Assembly: GCA_031841125.1 (NCBI GenBank)
Contig: CM063112.1
Coordinates: 29,538,603-29,602,602 of the forward strand
Direction of reading: 5' to 3'
DNA: 64,000 nt
Source: Acanthococcus lagerstroemiae
Taxonomy: Eukaryota; Arthropoda; Insecta; Hemiptera; Eriococcidae
Made by a program: the position numbers and the translations under genes. Under the pieces are notes generated by a model, which was not told the DNA's origin, ran no database searches, and worked only from the letters and a program-made list of their open reading frames with translations. Shown in pieces: positions 33,346 through 45,459 of the stretch (position 1 is its first letter; the number at the start of each line of letters is the position of its first letter).

Positions 33346-33845
33346 AGGTGTCTAACGACAGGTCAGCTAACTCAATTAACGTCAACTATTTGGAGGAAGG
33401 TCAGTTAAAGTCAGTTAAAGGCAATTATTTTAGATAATTTCAAATAATGGTTAATTGAAACAGGAAGGACAAACCCCCTATCAAATTAATATAACTAATG
33501 AGGTATGAAGACAGATATGAGACACTGCTGATCAGACATGCTGTCAGTCACTGGCTCACTTCACTCCACTTTTCACCACATTTTACTAATCATATTCAGT
33601 AGTAATCAGTATTTTCAACCCAAGAGATATCTTTGTTTTCAACAGTTACAAATAAGATATTTTACATATTTTACAAATTCTACGTCACGTAGAATACAGT
33701 TACGTAGAATTTACGTGTAAATTTCAATTAATATTCTACGTGCCATCTCTGAGTGCAACATTAACACCTCACGTTTACACGTCTTCAACGTTCTGTAACT
33801 TCATTCAGGGAGGGTTGGCAATATTGCTCTGTATACCAATCTGTT
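33346..33845. other. No gene recognised; short palindromes
   Basis: Contains clustered TTCTACGT/ACGTAGAA words at 33678-33745 and a GTCAGTTAAAG direct repeat near 33403-33420. No gene seen. Confidence 0.5.
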
Positions 33846-34757
33846 TAGGAGAGAGTGGCCCAAGATGACATAGCGACGATTTCTCGAAAACTACCCACGC
33901 GAAAAATACAATTCTTGGCTTCAAATGTTGGTCACACTGTAGCGAGTAAAAGCCACTATAAACTGATCTTTCAGCTGCGTAATGCTAAAAAAACCTGTTT
34001 ACTTTTTGTGTGACGTATGGTTTTTATTTGAGATAGACATCAATAAGTGATGGTAAATTCGTTTCTCGTTATTTTTGGTCAAGAATGATTCCAAGTGAAA
34101 GAGCAAAAGGTAAGCTTCAAAACACCATACTACATATCCTTTTAAAAGTAGGTTTCAATTCTTTTTACAATTTCGAAAATATGATACGAAAGCAAACAAG
34201 ATGATATAGTGAGCGGAGGGCAAAATGACATACAACCAAATAAGTACTTCCATAACTTTATCAATTGAAATACTTGTTTCAGACAAAATTATTCATTCTC
34301 ATCCCACCAGAACTACTGAAAGGGGTTCTTGGACGAAAGATAATATGAAATCTGTGCTTGATGCCATCAAAAGGAAGCCTATAGTGAAATATGCACATAA
34401 GTCAAATTTGTACCTTGGTAATACAATAAAGCAATTTTTGATTTTGATTTTTTTTTTTTAAACTTAAATTTGTTTACTTTTCAATTTGTCTTGATTTTTA
34501 GAATTTATTGAAAAATTAAAATAATATATCACCTATGTCATCCTATCAACCATATGGCCTAAGATGACATACCTGACGAATTAAAAAAAAATTAAATTTT
34601 GAAGCATTTAAAAAATGTCAAAGTATGTAGCCCAGGGGTAATGATAGCCACAGAATTGTACTTCATTGGGTTCCAATTAGTTTTTTCCAAATGTCAACAA
34701 TTCGCCCAGAAAATTTGTGAAAGTAAAACCTATGTCATCTTGGGTCACCCTCCCCTA
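33846..34757 (+). mobile_element. Internally deleted pogo-like transposon
   Basis: The terminal inverted repeats GGAGAGAGTGGCCCAAGATG (33848) and, inverted, GGGGAGGGTGACCCAAGATG (34755) continue into ACATA, with three mismatches in 25. TA borders both ends (33846-33847 and 34756-34757). The word AAGATGACATA also recurs inside. A small spliced coding remnant of a pogo-type transposase N-terminus is present. At 908 bp it lacks the DDE domain. The termini resemble those of 2972-4153 (GGGGAGGGT). Confidence 0.8.
34085..34461 (+). pseudogene. N-terminal remnant of a pogo-type transposase
   Basis: A possible first exon has ATG at 34085 and a donor at 34110 (AAAAG|GTAAGC). A second exon follows the acceptor TTGTTTCAG ending at 34282. 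The second exon reads TERGSWTKDNMKSVLDAIKR, the opening of the psq-type helix-turn-helix of pogo/DDE_1 transposases. Similarity is lost after KPIVKYAHKSNL and the frame ends at 34461 in AT-rich sequence. It lies wholly inside the TIR element 33848-34755. Confidence 0.65.
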
Positions 34758-35380
34758 TTATTGAATTACGGAGATTTTGATATGAAATGCGATCGTGATG
34801 AACGATTTCTATTGTGATTTTGGTGGCCCAGAAATTTTTCCAGATTTTCGTCGAAAAAAAAAGCGTTTATAATTGCTCCCGTAATTCGATAAAGACAGTA
34901 AGTAACGTTTATCATAATCATATCGTGTAGGGAATTTTATCAGCTTTAAAATGATATCAAAACGAATAACAAAGCGTTCATGGGAACGGAACTGCATTCG
35001 AAAAACTAAACAAAATTCGATTTTTTCAGGCACGAAAAAACCACGGAGGATCCTCGGCAATCGTAGCCCGTAGGTATAAGGATTAGGGGAGATCGGGGCT
35101 AGTTGGCATGTGAGGCCAGTTGACAAGGTAGCTATAACTTTTTTCACTGGTGACTTAGCAACACTGTGTTTGGCCGAAACATGCGTGTACCTTGGATGCA
35201 ACTATAGTTTTCACTTTTACGAAAGAGCGAGCTTTCTTTCTCCTATGTGCCTTATGCCTTTAGTTCTTCTTTGAGCCCGCTCACCGCGTGCAGCTAGCAA
35301 ATATAGGGCGGGGGGGGGGGGGGGGTAAAAGCTAATCAGCGAAAACCATAGGTCTTGAAACATTCACCAGAAGTAGGGTA
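34758..35380. other. No gene recognised; possible solo pogo-like end and G-run
   Basis: TAGGGGAGATCGGGGCTAG at 35084-35102 resembles a pogo-like terminus beside TA, but no matching right end was found. A G-run lies at about 35311-35325. Confidence 0.4.
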
Positions 35381-35540
35381 CTATAGTTTTTACACAGGTA
35401 TACTGGACCACCATTTTGATTCCCAAGTTAGTCCGAGCATTCTCGGACGCGCTCGCACCCGTTCACAAACAGGTGATCAAGGATGTTCGGGCTAGTTGGG
35501 AATCAAAATGGCGGTCTATTATACCCGAGTGAAACTATAG
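35381..35540. mobile_element. Foldback MITE, family copy 2
   Basis: It shares the ends CTATAGTTTTTACACAGG and CCATTTTGATTCCCAAG, and the loop GTTCACAAACAGGTGATC, with the copy at 2794-2961. The loop is shorter by about 8 bases (one GATCATCT duplication unit in copy 1). The two copies differ by few substitutions. Non-coding hairpin. Confidence 0.85.
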
Positions 35541-36923
35541 AACATTACCAGAAGGTACACCTAATACGAGTATGTGTTAAGTAGCCGCGGAGCTTAAAGG
35601 GGCTAGGATTACTAAAATCTACTTTATTGCACCTTATACATCTTATTTTTTATGCTCCATTTCTTCTTATATTCTTTTCTTTCCGTCATTATGAAGTAGC
35701 ATTAAAATTTCATTCGCGTTCTTCTTTTTCGCACATGTACCTATTTTCCTTCAATCATGGTGAAATTTAAAGTCTTGTTTCCATGCTTCTTTTCCGAATG
35801 TTATTCACCGGTCTTTCTCAAGGGATAATGATTTCATCTTCCGTTCACTGGTATCAAGGTTCACTCATCAACTCAGAGTTGACTCAAATGTTTACACATT
35901 TCTGATCGTGTTCACTTTTAAAGAGAATATCTAACTGATAATGGAATAATATGTGACGTAGAAGTTCTTTTTTTCCCTTTGGAGCGGTAAACTTATTTGA
36001 GAGAGGAAATGCGAGTGCGTGTAGGCGGAAAATTGGAAGAGTAATATTCGTTCATACTCGTGATTTATGTTATCAAATATCTCGGTATCATCCCCGGATG
36101 TGATATCAGATTTCACTACGATTTAATATGTAGGTACTATCCTGAGTTCAAAAAAGATAAGCGTACAATTCTGTCAATAAAGAGGAAGTAGTCTTAAAGA
36201 ATCGCCCACAACCTACGAACTCAATTTCTCCGTTTCTGTGTAATTAGGTAGAAATAAGGATCATTCACATGTCGCATTTCACAAATTCTTAGAAAATTAC
36301 TGGTAGCATGACTAAGTAGATTTTCCTGGAAAAAAGTTTAAGTCGACTTTCGACCAAAGTGTGCGGATAATTTGAACCTCGTATTGTTGGACAAACGTCC
36401 CAACAGTTAGAATGAAACATCATTTGTCTCGACAGAAAATTCATATGTATGCCTTCACAGTCAGAGCATTCAACGGTATCCACCATTCGTAGACATTTGT
36501 ACTGTATATAGTCGGCAAGTTCTCTTCGTATCGTGAATTTCAATTTAATATCAGCTTGAAGCAATATACCAGCGTATTTTTGCTCCGATTCAAACGGGGT
36601 TCAAATGACCTGGAAATAGTCGAAATAAATTTGATCCCAAATTCTCTATTTTACAAAAAAAAACTTATACACGAAACTTAACACACCTTCTGCCTGATGT
36701 GCACTAAATTTCGCTAGGGAGTTATTCAATATACATGATCAATAACTTCCTGATTAGTACTGAAAATTGTACATGGTTCAGGGCCGTATACACGGGGGGG
36801 GGTTAGGGGTCTCACACCCCGGTATGTTTAAAAATTCAGGAAAATGTGGATCTCAGAAACATTAGAAAATAAATTTCGTTTAAAATACCCCATATGTTAG
36901 GTGAATCCCCCTTGCATCCCTCC
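35541..36923. other. No gene recognised
   Basis: AT-rich DNA with open frames of 61 and 91 codons that match nothing known to me. A G-run and CCCC words near 36796-36825 may be a transposon end. Confidence 0.5.
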
Positions 36924-37025
36924 GGTCACTGACGCAATACTCGAAAGGGTAGTTCCTGTGGCCAGGGGTGCGGTGTCATAGGGGCCACTTTGGCTTGCAT
37001 GCATCGCCATACGTCCCACCACACC
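36924..37025 (+). repeat. Short conserved dispersed repeat, copy C
   Basis: It follows copy B word for word: CACTGACGCAATAC, GAAAGGGTAGTTCC, GGGGTGCGGTGTCATAGGGG, CCACTTTGGCTTGC and CATCGCCATACGTCCCACC. It is followed by a C-run. No TIR or polymerase III boxes identified. Confidence 0.75.
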
Positions 37026-37089
37026 ATTTACACCCCCCCCCCGCCATGTTCCTGCGTAACCTGACATGGTTATTCGTATAGGTACATAG

Positions 37090-38130
37090 AATAATCAGCT
37101 CATTCCCGCTACAACGCGCTCGTACGATTCGAAATTTAGGATGGGTCCAAGTTACCCTCGGGGGTCCATATTTGTACCTCTTCCTCTAACGTTTTCTCGG
37201 TTACAAACGTGTAACAATGATTCGCGGACAGACTTACGAAACCCAATACCAACAAATCAGCCCGACAGGCCGACGTTATATTCGTTGATTGTTTTAACCC
37301 TCACGTGTCGAGCCACGATTATTTTCTATCCAGAAGGCCCCACATTTGTAAGCACCCTTATCGGAGAGTTATGTAGCAGTTAGCGCTGTAATTTGCTCGC
37401 TGGCGTGCGTGAAATGACCTGCGATACGAATAAACGCGTAAGTGCGAACGGATATTTGGGCATAATTATTCTAAGGTCGCCGGAGGATCGATTCGGCAGT
37501 GCGTATATGCTTTTCGATGCCTTCGCAGGACAATATTTTTTAACACGATCAACTCGAAAACGGTTGTGCACTTGTGCAGATCGAAATATTTGACCCAGTT
37601 TTCAACCGAAACCTGGGCGCCTAACGAGCCACGGTTGCCGCAAAGTCCCCGAGGACACGAATCATTATTTTCATTTGGTCTGTCGCCAACCTCGCGAACT
37701 TCCCGCAGTTCCTCGGTATGCCACGTTGGCAGACTATCGCCGCTTCCTAAATTACCGTTAACGAGGACCTCGAAAATGAAGAAGCTCCTGGTTGAAAAGA
37801 ACCGAGACGCGAACATGTCACCGGGTCAATTCGGTATCGGCGTTTTTCCTTATGCATGTGCGCCCAGCAAGACCGCGAGCACGCACGTGCTGGCAAATCT
37901 CTTGCTCCGTAATTACCGTTCGATTATTCTATGTTTTTATACAGAGACCGATAGAAAGATTTCACGAGCACACTAAAATTAGTTTGCGGTATGTAAAGCC
38001 ATATGCGAGTAACTGTACATCGACGGCCGGTAGTCGGTGAATGAGCGATCGCTGCACCATTCGGCTTCCGAGTGGCGAAAAAGCATTCGTATCTGTCAAA
38101 TTTTATGATCAAATTGTTGCTCTGTGTGAT
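37090..38130. other. CpG-rich unique DNA without recognised gene
   Basis: A second island of balanced composition with many CG dinucleotides (AACGCGCTCGTACG, GTCGCCGGAGGATCG, GAGCGATCGCTGC) and no visible repeats. Overlapping frames of 116 and 136 codons on opposite strands (37466-37976) show no recognisable domain. It may be a regulatory or untranslated region of an unseen gene. Confidence 0.35.
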
Positions 38131-38615
38131 ATTGAGAAGGGAATCTGTTAAATAAAACTGATTTTATATTGCCCTTTTAAAGCATAAGTGATTCTGGATA
38201 GTATGCCTGTTCACAGTTTTCCAAAAATACCGCATTCAACCTGCTCATTGTCAGGTCAGTGTGAGTACAGCTTTCTTTCGGAGTTCTGAATAGTGAATGG
38301 AGACCTCACATTGATGATCGGTATCTGGTTTACAGGTGTGATAGAGAGTATGACTGTATGATTGCAAAGAGGGGTGGAGATGTTTTAATTGCATTTGAGA
38401 GTTAATATATGTCCTCCCAGGTCCACTTTCTGAATGTACTCCTATACCCAAACTTTAAGGCATTATTGGTTAAAGTATATTTTCCTAACTTACCTTCAGT
38501 CTATATCACTACTGTTTATTTTCCACCACTGACTGGAAGGGATATGTACTGGCAATTTTATGACTCGCTGCAATTGAAAATAGGGCCGGTAAGTACTAAT
38601 CTGATAATAGCTGAT

Positions 38616-38775
38616 CAGGCCCGGCGCTAGAGATTTTGTCGGCCCGGGCAATAGACAGTGCAAAAGATACGAGACTGTTTATTATTATTTTTTTAATGGG
38701 TGATAATACCAGGATGAATGATGAAAACTACCCCTACAAATTGGGCGCCCTGGGCAAGGGCCCGCTTAGCTCGTT
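38616..38775 (-). mobile_element. hAT-type MITE inside LINE endonuclease, truncated
   Basis: The left end CAGGCCCGGCGCTAGAGATT and the word CTACAAATTGGGCGCCCTGG near the right match the 12285-12463 MITE in reverse orientation. The right terminus stops at GGGCCCGCTTAGCTCG and lacks the expected CTAGCGCCGGGCCTG. It splits the endonuclease reading of the LINE between LIIAD and the following conserved part. Confidence 0.75.
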
Positions 38776-39355
38776 ATGTCTGAGTATGATCTCACTCACA
38801 CTGGTGGTTCATCGGGAAATTAGTGATCTTAAAATTTTTTGTGAAAATTTTAATCTGGCTTCGTACAATACAATTGTAAATAAAAATGGCAAAACCTTGG
38901 ACTTGATATTATCAACTTTAACCAATATCAAAGTTAATCGATCAGATTCGATTTCAGATAGTTGTGACTCTCATCACCCGCCTCTTACTGGGCGCTGGCC
39001 CTACATCTAGTGCTTTTAAATTGGGTGACATGGTCATAATAGATTCTAGTGAAATTTCTGAAGCCTTTGCGGATAACTTCTATATCAATCCTTTTCCAAA
39101 CCCTCTACTGGATCTATTTCTATCCCTGAGAATGGATACAATTTAATTTTTCTGAAAATTCTATCAGTGAGGAGGATATCGAAATTACTTTACGCAAGAT
39201 GCCCCCAAAAATAGTTGTTGGTCCTGATGGGATCCCTGCATATGTGTACAAAGATTGTTCTGAATGGTTACTTAAGCCTTTAACGCATATTTTTAATTTG
39301 ACATTATCTACAGCAACCTTTCCAACAGAGCCGGAAACTTTTCATAATCTCATGA

Positions 39356-39989
39356 GTAGCAAAAAAAATACAGTGGCGTAAATACGGGGGAAGGGTTTGG
39401 GGACACCCCCCCCCCACGCAGAACCCTTTAAAAGTAAAATTCTTCGTTTTATAGCTGGGTCTAAAAAGCGTAAAATAGACCTTATTTTGTAATGGATGGT
39501 AGATGTCTTATACATCATAAGTTTGTTTCCTTTTTTGTTCATTTAATGAAAATTGAACATAGTGAAAATATACCTACTTTTTATTCTATGATTTTAATCT
39601 CCCCCCCCCCCCCGAAGGAATGACTGAAAAAACAACACTGATTTCACACAATAACGTTTTATTATCGTATCATTAGGCCCTATGCATAAAAATTGAGCTT
39701 GGACGTCGAAGCAAAAGAGTGGAGTGAGAGTCTCCACTCCGAAGGGAAAGATAGTAGCAGTTTAAGATTTTGCTCCAATCCGTATGCATAAGCTTTCTCT
39801 TTCACTTCAAAGCGAACGCTCCACAAAATAAAGCGAGTGCTTCAAAGATAACAACTTTTGTTCAAGTTGTTACCAGCCGATGTATGTGTCCAAGGAACTT
39901 CTGAATCGAAAATCATTCAAAGAAGCGAAGACAAAGATGGTGGTGGTGTACAGGAGGAAAAAGCACCAAACCTACAACACGATGAAATA
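39356..39989. other. Sequence foreign to the LINE, with C-runs
   Basis: Starts at about the point where RT similarity stops. AAATACAGTGGCGTAAATACG at 39366-39386 resembles the GTGGCGTA-type ends of degenerate transposons. C-runs lie at about 39406-39416 and 39601-39613. No coding capacity. It precedes the minisatellite. Confidence 0.45.
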
Positions 39990-41290
39990 ATTTCCGGGGA
40001 AAATCTCCGATGATTTCCAAAAAATTTCATCAGAAATCTTCGAGAAGATTGCTTTGATTTCCGAAGATAATGTCAGAAGAATTTTATCGAAAATATTTGG
40101 GAAAAATTTCCGATCATTTTCGAAGAATTTCGTCGGACATCACTGAGAAAAATCTCCGATGATCTCAGAAGAATTCTTTCGGAAATCTTTTCCAGAGAAT
40201 TTCATCGGAAATCTTCAGAAAAAATTTCCAATGTTTTCCAAAGAAATTCTTCAAAAATCTTCAAGAAAATTTTCCAATAATTTATGAAGAATTTCATCGG
40301 AAATATTTGGTAAAAAACTCCGATGGTTTGTGGAAGAATTTTATCGAAAATCTTCAGGAAAATTTTTCGAAGATTTCCAGAGAATAATTTCATTAGAAAT
40401 TCTTGGGGGAAAAAATTTCAATAGTTTCCGAAGAATTGAGACTATTTTCCTTTTATGCGATGGAATCAGATATGTTTTCCGAAGATTTTTGATGACATTC
40501 TTCGGAAATAAGCCCACAATTTCCGAAGAATTTTATCGAAAATAATTTGAGAAAAATCTCCGATAATTTCAAAAAAATGTCAAAAAATGTCATTTGGAAG
40601 TCTTTGAAAATAATCTTCACTAATTTTTGGAGAATTTCATCGGAAATCTTCTGAAAAACTTTCCAAGGATTTTTGAAAAATCTTCGGGGAAAATCTCTGA
40701 TCCCATCGCATGAGTGAGAAATAGTCTCAATTCTTCGGGAATCGGAATTTTTTTCCAGAAATTTCTGATGAAATTCCTTAAAAATCATCGGAGATTCTTC
40801 TTGATTTCCAATGAAATTATTCTTTAGAAATCATCAGAGATTTTCCCTGCAGATTTTCGATAAAATTCTTGAAAAACTATCGGAATTTTTCCCCGAATGT
40901 TTCCTATTTAAAAGTTATCAGAAAATTTTCTCGAAGAATTTTGATAAAATTTTCTGGAAAATATTGGAAATTCTTTCTAAAGATTCCCAATGGGATTCTT
41001 CGGAAATTTTCTGAATTTTTTTCCAAAAATTTTCGATGAAATTCGTTCAAGATCATCGGAGATTCTTCTCGAAGATTTCCAATGAAATTATGCTTTGGAA
41101 ATCGTCAGAGATTTTTCCTGATCATTTCCGATAAAATTCTTTAAATATTATCGGAAAATTTTTGAAGAAATTCTTCGGGAAAATTGGAAACTTTCTCAAA
41201 AGATTTCCGATGAAATTCTCCGGAAATTGTCAGAGATTGTTCTCAATGATTTCTGATAAAATTCCTAGGAAATCATCGGAGATTTTCCCC
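39990..41290. repeat. Degenerate minisatellite inside a LINE
   Basis: About 1.3 kb of imperfect units in both polarities built from words such as TTCCGAAGAATTTCATCGG, AAATCTTCGAGAAAAT and TCCGATGATTTCC. Unit length is roughly 20 to 45 bases. A central inverted pair is suggested by GAGACTATTTC near 40437 and GAAATAGTCTC near 40720. It replaces the part of the RT expected between GPDGIP and SGVPQ. Translations give phenylalanine-rich nonsense frames. Confidence 0.75.
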
Positions 41291-42896
41291 GCTCAACCAT
41301 ATATGGCTATACTCGTATCTGGTGTTCCGCAAAGATCTCATCTGGGACCATTACTTTTCAGCTTATTTATCGATGATTTTACCAGCAAAACTGAAACACT
41401 CTCAAGCTCTCATGTATGCGGATGATTTGAAATTATTAAAAAAATAACTAGTGTATCGAATAGAAAGAAAGTTCAGGAGGATCTAGATATTTCTCTGGTG
41501 CACGGAAAATAACCTTCCCTTAAACCTACAAAAATGTTATCAAATAACTGTTACATTAAAGAAGTCACTAATAGTAACCGTTTATAAAATCGGAGATTTC
41601 CCCTCAGAGATTAGAAAAGAAGTTAGGGATTTGGATGCGATAATTGATTCAAAATTAACTTCAAACTCACACTGTGAGCTAATGATTAAAACATCAAGAT
41701 TCATGCTGGGATATATTTACCGACAGTCTCAAATTTTTTCTAACCCTTCGACCCTTTTGATTCTTTATTTCAGCCAGTTTACAAATAGATCTCATTTAGA
41801 GTAGGCATCATCGATTTGGTATACCTAATATTCATTCAAAAAAGTTAGAAAATCAAATAGAAAAGTTCAAGAAAAATTTTTAAGATTTTTTTATCCACAT
41901 GATGTATTTCATAAGGAATTACTAGAAGGTTATGAGATGCAATCTTTCGCTCTAAAAGGCGCAAAATTTCGGTTTTACTACCCTTACATAAAATTTTGAT
42001 TCAGATCTATCTGATTCGTCTCTGCTCGAAAAAATAATTAATAGTGCCCAGGATTCCCTGGCGATCTACAAATGTTTTTAGCATACCTAAATATAGAATC
42101 GAACCCTATAAAAATTCTCCCATCATCAAAGGCATCACATTAGCCAATGAATTTTTTTTTTAAATCCTACTATTAACTTTCTGGATCCGGGGACTAAAAA
42201 GGCTTTACTCAAAGCCGTGGGAAGTTGGATCTGAGGAGGAGGATATTGAATGAATGAGTGAGACTGAATGAGATTGCAGAAGAATACAGTATTATGATTG
42301 AGTGTGAAAGTGTGTATGTAATGTATGATGTTTGTGGGTCTGTGGTTCTGGTTGATGTGGTGGGAGTAAAAGAAAAAGTAATTGTATTTAAGTACTTTTT
42401 AAAAATTTTTTTTAATCAACCCTTCTGCCTTTCTGTGATGCTATTATTATTTCTAAATTTTTTAAAAATATTACTTATGGAAGAAAATTTCATTTTTATC
42501 CTTTAAGGAGTATGTAACCCTTATTTTGCCTTCGTTTAATTCGTTTGTTCTTTTCTTTTTGTGTCTAGAACCCTTATTTAATATGGGCTTGTCCTGTTGG
42601 GGGAGATTTAAAATACAAATATACAAATATTGAGAAACTCCCAAAAAGATGAGCTACCAGATTCACCCCATATGTGAAGGCACGATATTACTAGGGTTAC
42701 CGACAAGTGTTAGCCCTTATCATTTCCTTTCAGATGAGCCCAACTTCAGTTTTTTTTTTTTTCAAAACATTTTCGTCACTGATCATCTTTTTGTCCAAAT
42801 ACATTAATCAGCGCGCCGCATTTCATTAGGCCGCTAGAGAGCGACTCTTTAGCGTCTAACCGTGAATGAGATGTTCGAACCTTCGAACTTCATTTT

Positions 42897-43188
42897 ATTC
42901 GGGCCGTCCGGCGCTAGTATCGAATACTCTTATCAGCGACCAAAACATGAAGTTTTTGACACATGCAGCAAAATTTTGGAATCTAGGTATAAAAATAGTC
43001 CTAATTGAAAGAAAATTCTTCGTTCGAAAAATTATTTTCTTTTTAAATACTTTAAAAAGTCTTACTTTTCGGGATATTTCAATTTTAATGAGTATGTACA
43101 TTAATGGGGGGAAATGCATAGATTCATGTTTTCGTCCTTATCACTAGTGCTTGATTATAGCGCTCTCTGACGGATGGACGGCCCGAAT
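42897..43188. mobile_element. Foldback/TIR element with ATTCGGGCCGTCC ends
   Basis: ATTCGGGCCGTCC at 42897-42909 is matched exactly inverted at 43176-43188. Beyond this, GGCGCTAG and TAGCGCTC continue the pairing imperfectly. The interior is about 290 bp with no recognised coding sequence. No target duplication seen. Confidence 0.65.
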
Positions 43189-44309
43189 CACGATGATTTC
43201 CTTTCGCATGTCTCTTATCACTGTTTGGTTGAGTCTTTTGAAGGAACATGTCTATTTTTACAATCTGTGTTGCTGGTTCTATGCATGTTCCACATTTCTA
43301 AGAAGTTCTGCTATCAGCTTCAGTTGCCAGTTCTTATCAGTAATACTCATTGGAATTTCGTTGAACCTCATTAGAAATTTGTAAAATGTGAATTAGGTAT
43401 ACGTGTTGCAGAATGGTCAAAATTCTTTCGAAACGTAATAAAATTCTGCCAGAGAACGAGTTGGAAGAAATTGCGAATAGATTCGATAATATCTTAGTGA
43501 CGACGATGATTCAAGTGAGTAGTGACAGTGATGTCAGTAGCAATAACGAAAGGATTCAGGAGAAGAAGACTTATCGAATCATTCAGATTCTGCATGCTAG
43601 TACTTATTACAAATTCTAGATGTATAGCCACGTAATCTCCCCAAATTTATAAGGTTCTATCAATTTCTGTTTCAAATGTAGACTCGAATAATGAATTCAG
43701 TGGTAATGATGAGTGTGATTCCACTTACATTTTTATGTGGGCTGAGATATTTTTAATAATTATAGACTGTAAATCTGCCTTTCTCTGTTATAATATTTGG
43801 TTGCCACTTTTTGAAAACAATGTTCCTCTTATTGTGATTCCGCTTTCATTTCTGTTGGTCAAAATAGATATTTCATACTTATTGGCTATAGGTAAATCTG
43901 TCTTTTTCTGCAACAAAAGTAGGATGCCTTGTTTTTGAAGATATTCTATGCCCAGTGCATGCAGATCATGAAAAATACGTTGGTAGCGAAAGGGTTTAGC
44001 GCACCAAGAACATTTCTGGATGGCTGTACGCTGGAAGCTTGAAGTTCGAGAGCAATGCAAATACAGTGTTACGAAACATTAATTTAAAAAAAAAAAATAG
44101 AAAAAATAACTGAGGAATCGAATAATATTGTTGAAATTAATGATCAACTTAGAATGAAATTACTACAGTTTAAATAAAAGATTGAAGAGATAGAAATCCG
44201 CAAACAATTGGGAATCATTAGTAAACGCAAGCAAACGTCACATGAAAAAAGCCAACATGTTTGCGGAAACGCAAACAGTTGGTCACCCTACATACATTAC
44301 AATAGGAAT
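43189..44309. other. No gene recognised
   Basis: AT-rich DNA with open frames of 60 to 90 codons, none recognised. No clear element boundary. Confidence 0.5.
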
Positions 44310-44945
44310 TATTAGGATAATTTGATATGCACCGTGAGGTTTTACAGGAGGAGGTAACAGCCCACGAGTGTTTTCTCATTCCCACCCGTCTGTATAGACC
44401 AGTTTTAAACGTTATACCTGCATTGCCTGAACAAGCTATAATAAGTATTAGGATATTTCGATGTGCGCAAGATGAGGTGCGATACAACAGTGCACAGATA
44501 ATTTCTCATCCCCACTAGTCTGTTCAAACTGGTTTTAAACGTTCTACATATCTTCAAACAAGCGAATAGCGAGTAGGATAATTCGATATGCGCCATGAGG
44601 TTGTACAGAAGGTGGTAGGATGCAACAGTGCATGGGTAATTTCCAATCCCCAAGTCTGTTCAAACCAGCTGGACAAGCTGAGAAGTATTATGATAAATCA
44701 ATATGCGCTATGAGGTTTTATAAGAGGAGGGTACAATACAACAGTGCACAAGTAATTTTCCATCCCCACCAGTCTGTTCAAACCAGTTTCAAACGTTCTA
44801 CATATCTTGGAACCAGCTAACTGGTACTATGATGATTGTATATGCGCCATGACGTTTAACAGGAGGAGAATGCACAGCTAATTTATCATCCCTACCAGTT
44901 GGTTCAAACCAGTTTCAAGTGTTACATATTGACAAGCTACTACCT
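44310..44945. repeat. Tandem array, five units of about 125 bp
   Basis: Units start near 44320, 44456, 44582, 44698 and 44837. Each has, in order, ATATGCGCCATGAGG, TACAGGAGGAGG, AACAGTGCACA, CATCCCCACCAGTCTGTTC and AAACCAGTTTTAAACGTT, with variation. Spacing varies from about 116 to 139 bases. Frames on both strands are repeat-derived. It lies about 0.5 kb beyond the 3-prime end of the protease gene. Confidence 0.85.
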
Positions 44946-45459
44946 TATACGCATGGCCATTTGGAAAAAGGTGTTAAGAATCAAGAATTTTTCGTATCAA
45001 TTTAATTGATTATTTTGAAAAGATAATCGATTAAAATCGACAGTCGTTTCTTGTTTGAACTAAATTAATCTGCGGAAAATGACCGAATATTTTGCTTGTC
45101 ATATGTTCGCATTTTATACGTCATCATTATCGCACAATACCAATTCTTTTTGATCTGGTGGTAACCGAGCGGTTGTAATGCCTTGTTCGTTCGAACTAGT
45201 GGGATTAGAGGTCATGCTATCTTTCCGCCTCGATTAATACTGTTGTCGCTGTGTTCTAAAACATGGGTCATGAATACACACGCCCCTCTCCTTTGTGGAT
45301 CTTACCAAAAGTTTCGTAATATCCAAAATTTCCATTCATGCTATTTTCTAGAAAAATTACTCTTTCTTGACGGGGGCCCAGGGGGGTGGTTACAAGAGCC
45401 TCAAAAAGGCCAGCATCGATGCTCACACAATAAAAATGTTCACTCTTACGAAAACTCCA

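Larger units (their letters stand above)
38250..42620 (+). mobile_element. CR1/Jockey-like LINE, broken by two insertions
   Basis: Fragments of one LINE lie in order on the plus strand. Endonuclease N-part: YLVYRCDREYDCMIAKRGG at about 38307-38370. Endonuclease middle: KVYFPNLPSVYITTVYFPP, ending LIIAD near 38617. A MITE follows (38616-38775). Endonuclease end: NFNLASYNTIVNKNGKTLDL to HHPPL at about 38847-38985. RT start: GPDGIPAYVYKDC at about 39220. Then about 1.9 kb of foreign sequence. RT palm: SGVPQRSHLGPLLFSLFIDD at about 41320. C-terminal part: QEKFLRFFYPHDVFHKEL at about 41870. RIEPYKNSPIIKGITLANEF is at about 42100. Frameshifts and stops are numerous. The 3-prime UTR appears to run to about 42620. 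Confidence 0.8.

Noticed and set aside
37380..37976. Overlapping 116- and 136-codon frames
   Set aside because: Opposite strands, no recognised domain; long frames are expected by chance in this CpG-rich region.
40202..41425. Several phenylalanine-rich frames on both strands
   Set aside because: All are translations of the degenerate minisatellite inside the LINE.
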